A stretch of DNA of 64,000 nt. It comes from Winogradskyella wichelsiae (GTDB taxonomy: Bacteria > Bacteroidota > Bacteroidia > Flavobacteriales > Flavobacteriaceae). The position numbers were made by a program, and so were the translations under genes. The stretch lies in contig NZ_JABFDJ010000005.1 of NCBI RefSeq assembly GCF_013403925.1, positions 124,001 to 188,000 on the forward strand, in the 5' to 3' direction. The notes beneath the pieces were generated by a model. It was given only the letters and a program-made list of their open reading frames with translations, was not told where the DNA came from and made no database searches. Within the stretch, counting starts at the first letter, position 1; every line of letters starts with the position of its first letter. Shown one piece after another: positions 63,333 to 64,000 of the stretch.

Positions 63333-64000
63333 TCAAACCCGACTTTCAAAAGTTCCTTCCAAAACCTTTTGAATATCCTCTTCTAAACGATCAAAGGTGT
63401 AAGCCTGCGACCAATCCATAGCCAATTCTGCCATGCGCTCTAAATTTTCTGAGTTCAACACCTTTATAAATTGGGCTACTGCGGTCTCTAGGTGCGGTTC
63501 GACTAAAATCCCACGTTCCCCATAGCCCATCATCCAATGCACACAAGAGACTGCTGTAGACACCGGAATACAGCCAAAAAACATGCCTTCTGCTACGGCT
63601 TTTGGCCAACCCTCACTTTTAGATAATAACATATTAAAATGTGCCGTCTGCAAAGCGGCCTTCACTACTGTTTTATCTTGGTTGCCATGCATGGTCACAC
63701 AAGACTCTAACTTTTGTTGTTCAATATAGGTTTCTAATTCTAATCGTAAAGGGCCATCACCAAACAGCTCTAAACGCGCAGGAATCCCTTGCTGGTTCAA
63801 TTGTTCTATAAACTGAATGGTTAATAGAGGCCGTTTTCCTGGCACTAACATCCCTGCAAATACAAAAACAAGTTCTTGACTATAATCCTTAGCTTGAAAA
63901 GGTACGCGTTCTTTGTCTCTATAGGTCGCCGAAATAAAAGGATGGACGTTAGAGGTTTCGCCAGGCCAATCGCCGTAGACTAAGACTTTCATATTACGTG
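63333..64000 (-). CDS. Glycosyltransferase family 1/4, 5' end outside the window
   Basis: The frame stays open to the last base, and the visible part begins inside the enzyme, so the Met at 63992 is probably internal. What is seen is the donor half of a GT-B enzyme: ELVFVFAGMLVPGKRP, LELFGDGPLRLELE, VTMHGNQDKTVV and LLSKSEGWPKAVAEGMFFGCIPVS, the nucleotide-sugar motif. The C-terminal helix is complete. It belongs to the same minus-strand cluster. Confidence 0.88.
   Translation of the reverse strand, partial: RNMKVLVYGDWPGETSNVHPFISATYRDKERVPFQAKDYSQELVFVFAGMLVPGKRPLLTIQFIEQLNQQGIPARLELFGDGPLRLELETYIEQQKLESCVTMHGNQDKTVVKAALQTAHFNMLLSKSEGWPKAVAEGMFFGCIPVSTAVSCVHWMMGYGERGILVEPHLETAVAQFIKVLNSENLERMAELAMDWSQAYTFDRLEEDIQKVLEGTFESRV

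Noticed and set aside
1..64000. tRNA, rRNA, prophage, integron or intact insertion sequence
   Set aside because: No cloverleaf, rRNA segment, integrase, transposase or phage structural gene was found on reading both strands.

Overview
The window is AT-rich chromosomal DNA from a Bacteroidota bacterium, almost certainly a (probably marine) member of Flavobacteriaceae. Signs of this are a fused cbb3 oxidase subunit (CcoN-CcoO), a type IX secretion C-terminal sorting domain, a PorV-like protein, a cyclophilin-FKBP fusion, lack of strong Shine-Dalgarno sequences, and several perfect -7 boxes of the Bacteroidota type (TAnnTTTG). No rRNA, tRNA, CRISPR, phage or intact insertion sequence was seen.

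Layout. 1-3.3 kb: a TPR histidine kinase (5' end outside the window), a LuxR-type response regulator and an orphan AraC-like half protein; a 16-bp palindrome overlaps the stop codon of both the regulator and the orphan gene. 3.9-12.4 kb: fatty-acid degradation, with an acyl-CoA ligase and a MarR-fadN-fadA-fadE operon interrupted by a four-helix-bundle gene broken by one nonsense codon. 12.5-14.3 kb: a BlaI repressor with an M56 protease fused to a complete N-acetylmuramoyl-L-alanine amidase domain; a perfect BlaI-type operator covers its -7 box. 14.4-22.9 kb: CBM9-like lipoprotein, GH15 enzyme, OtsA-OtsB fusion (trehalose), M28 and M1 peptidases and a YdeI protein. 22.9-25.6 kb: a MoxR ATPase and VWA pair. 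25.7-35.1 kb: an Fnr-type regulator diverging from ccoI, then ccoS-ccoNO-ccoQ-ccoP-ccoG-fixH-safE. 35.3-41.8 kb: hydrolase, outer-membrane-like protein, UspA, hemN, YceI, Cu/Zn SOD, ECF sigma and anti-sigma factor. 41.9-45.3 kb: a T9SS cargo, a DJ-1/PfpI protein and the double immunophilin. 45.4-47 kb: a 115-bp tandem array. 47-52.3 kb: recQ, then kdsD-tatC-AhpD-like-lptB. 52.3-53.7 kb: 16 small palindromes. 53.7-57.9 kb: DUF808, pssA, PorV-like and DUF4105 proteins. 58.1-64 kb: part of an exopolysaccharide/O-antigen cluster bracketed by two arrays of a degenerate 10-bp TCACCA repeat, cut by the window end.

The best-supported regulatory result is a microaerobic regulon. Three sites of form ATGAyAAwTATCAT lie before ccoI, ccoS-ccoNO and hemN, each centred exactly 29.5 bp upstream of a -7 box that lacks a -33 element. 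This is class II activator geometry. The ccoI site also lies across the promoter of the Fnr-type gene itself, where it would repress. The second notable item is the BlaI/M56-amidase pair, which looks like a cell-wall sensor of the BlaR1 type with an amidase in place of the penicillin-binding sensor.

All calls come from reading the sequence by eye. Family names rest on motifs and length, not on database searches.
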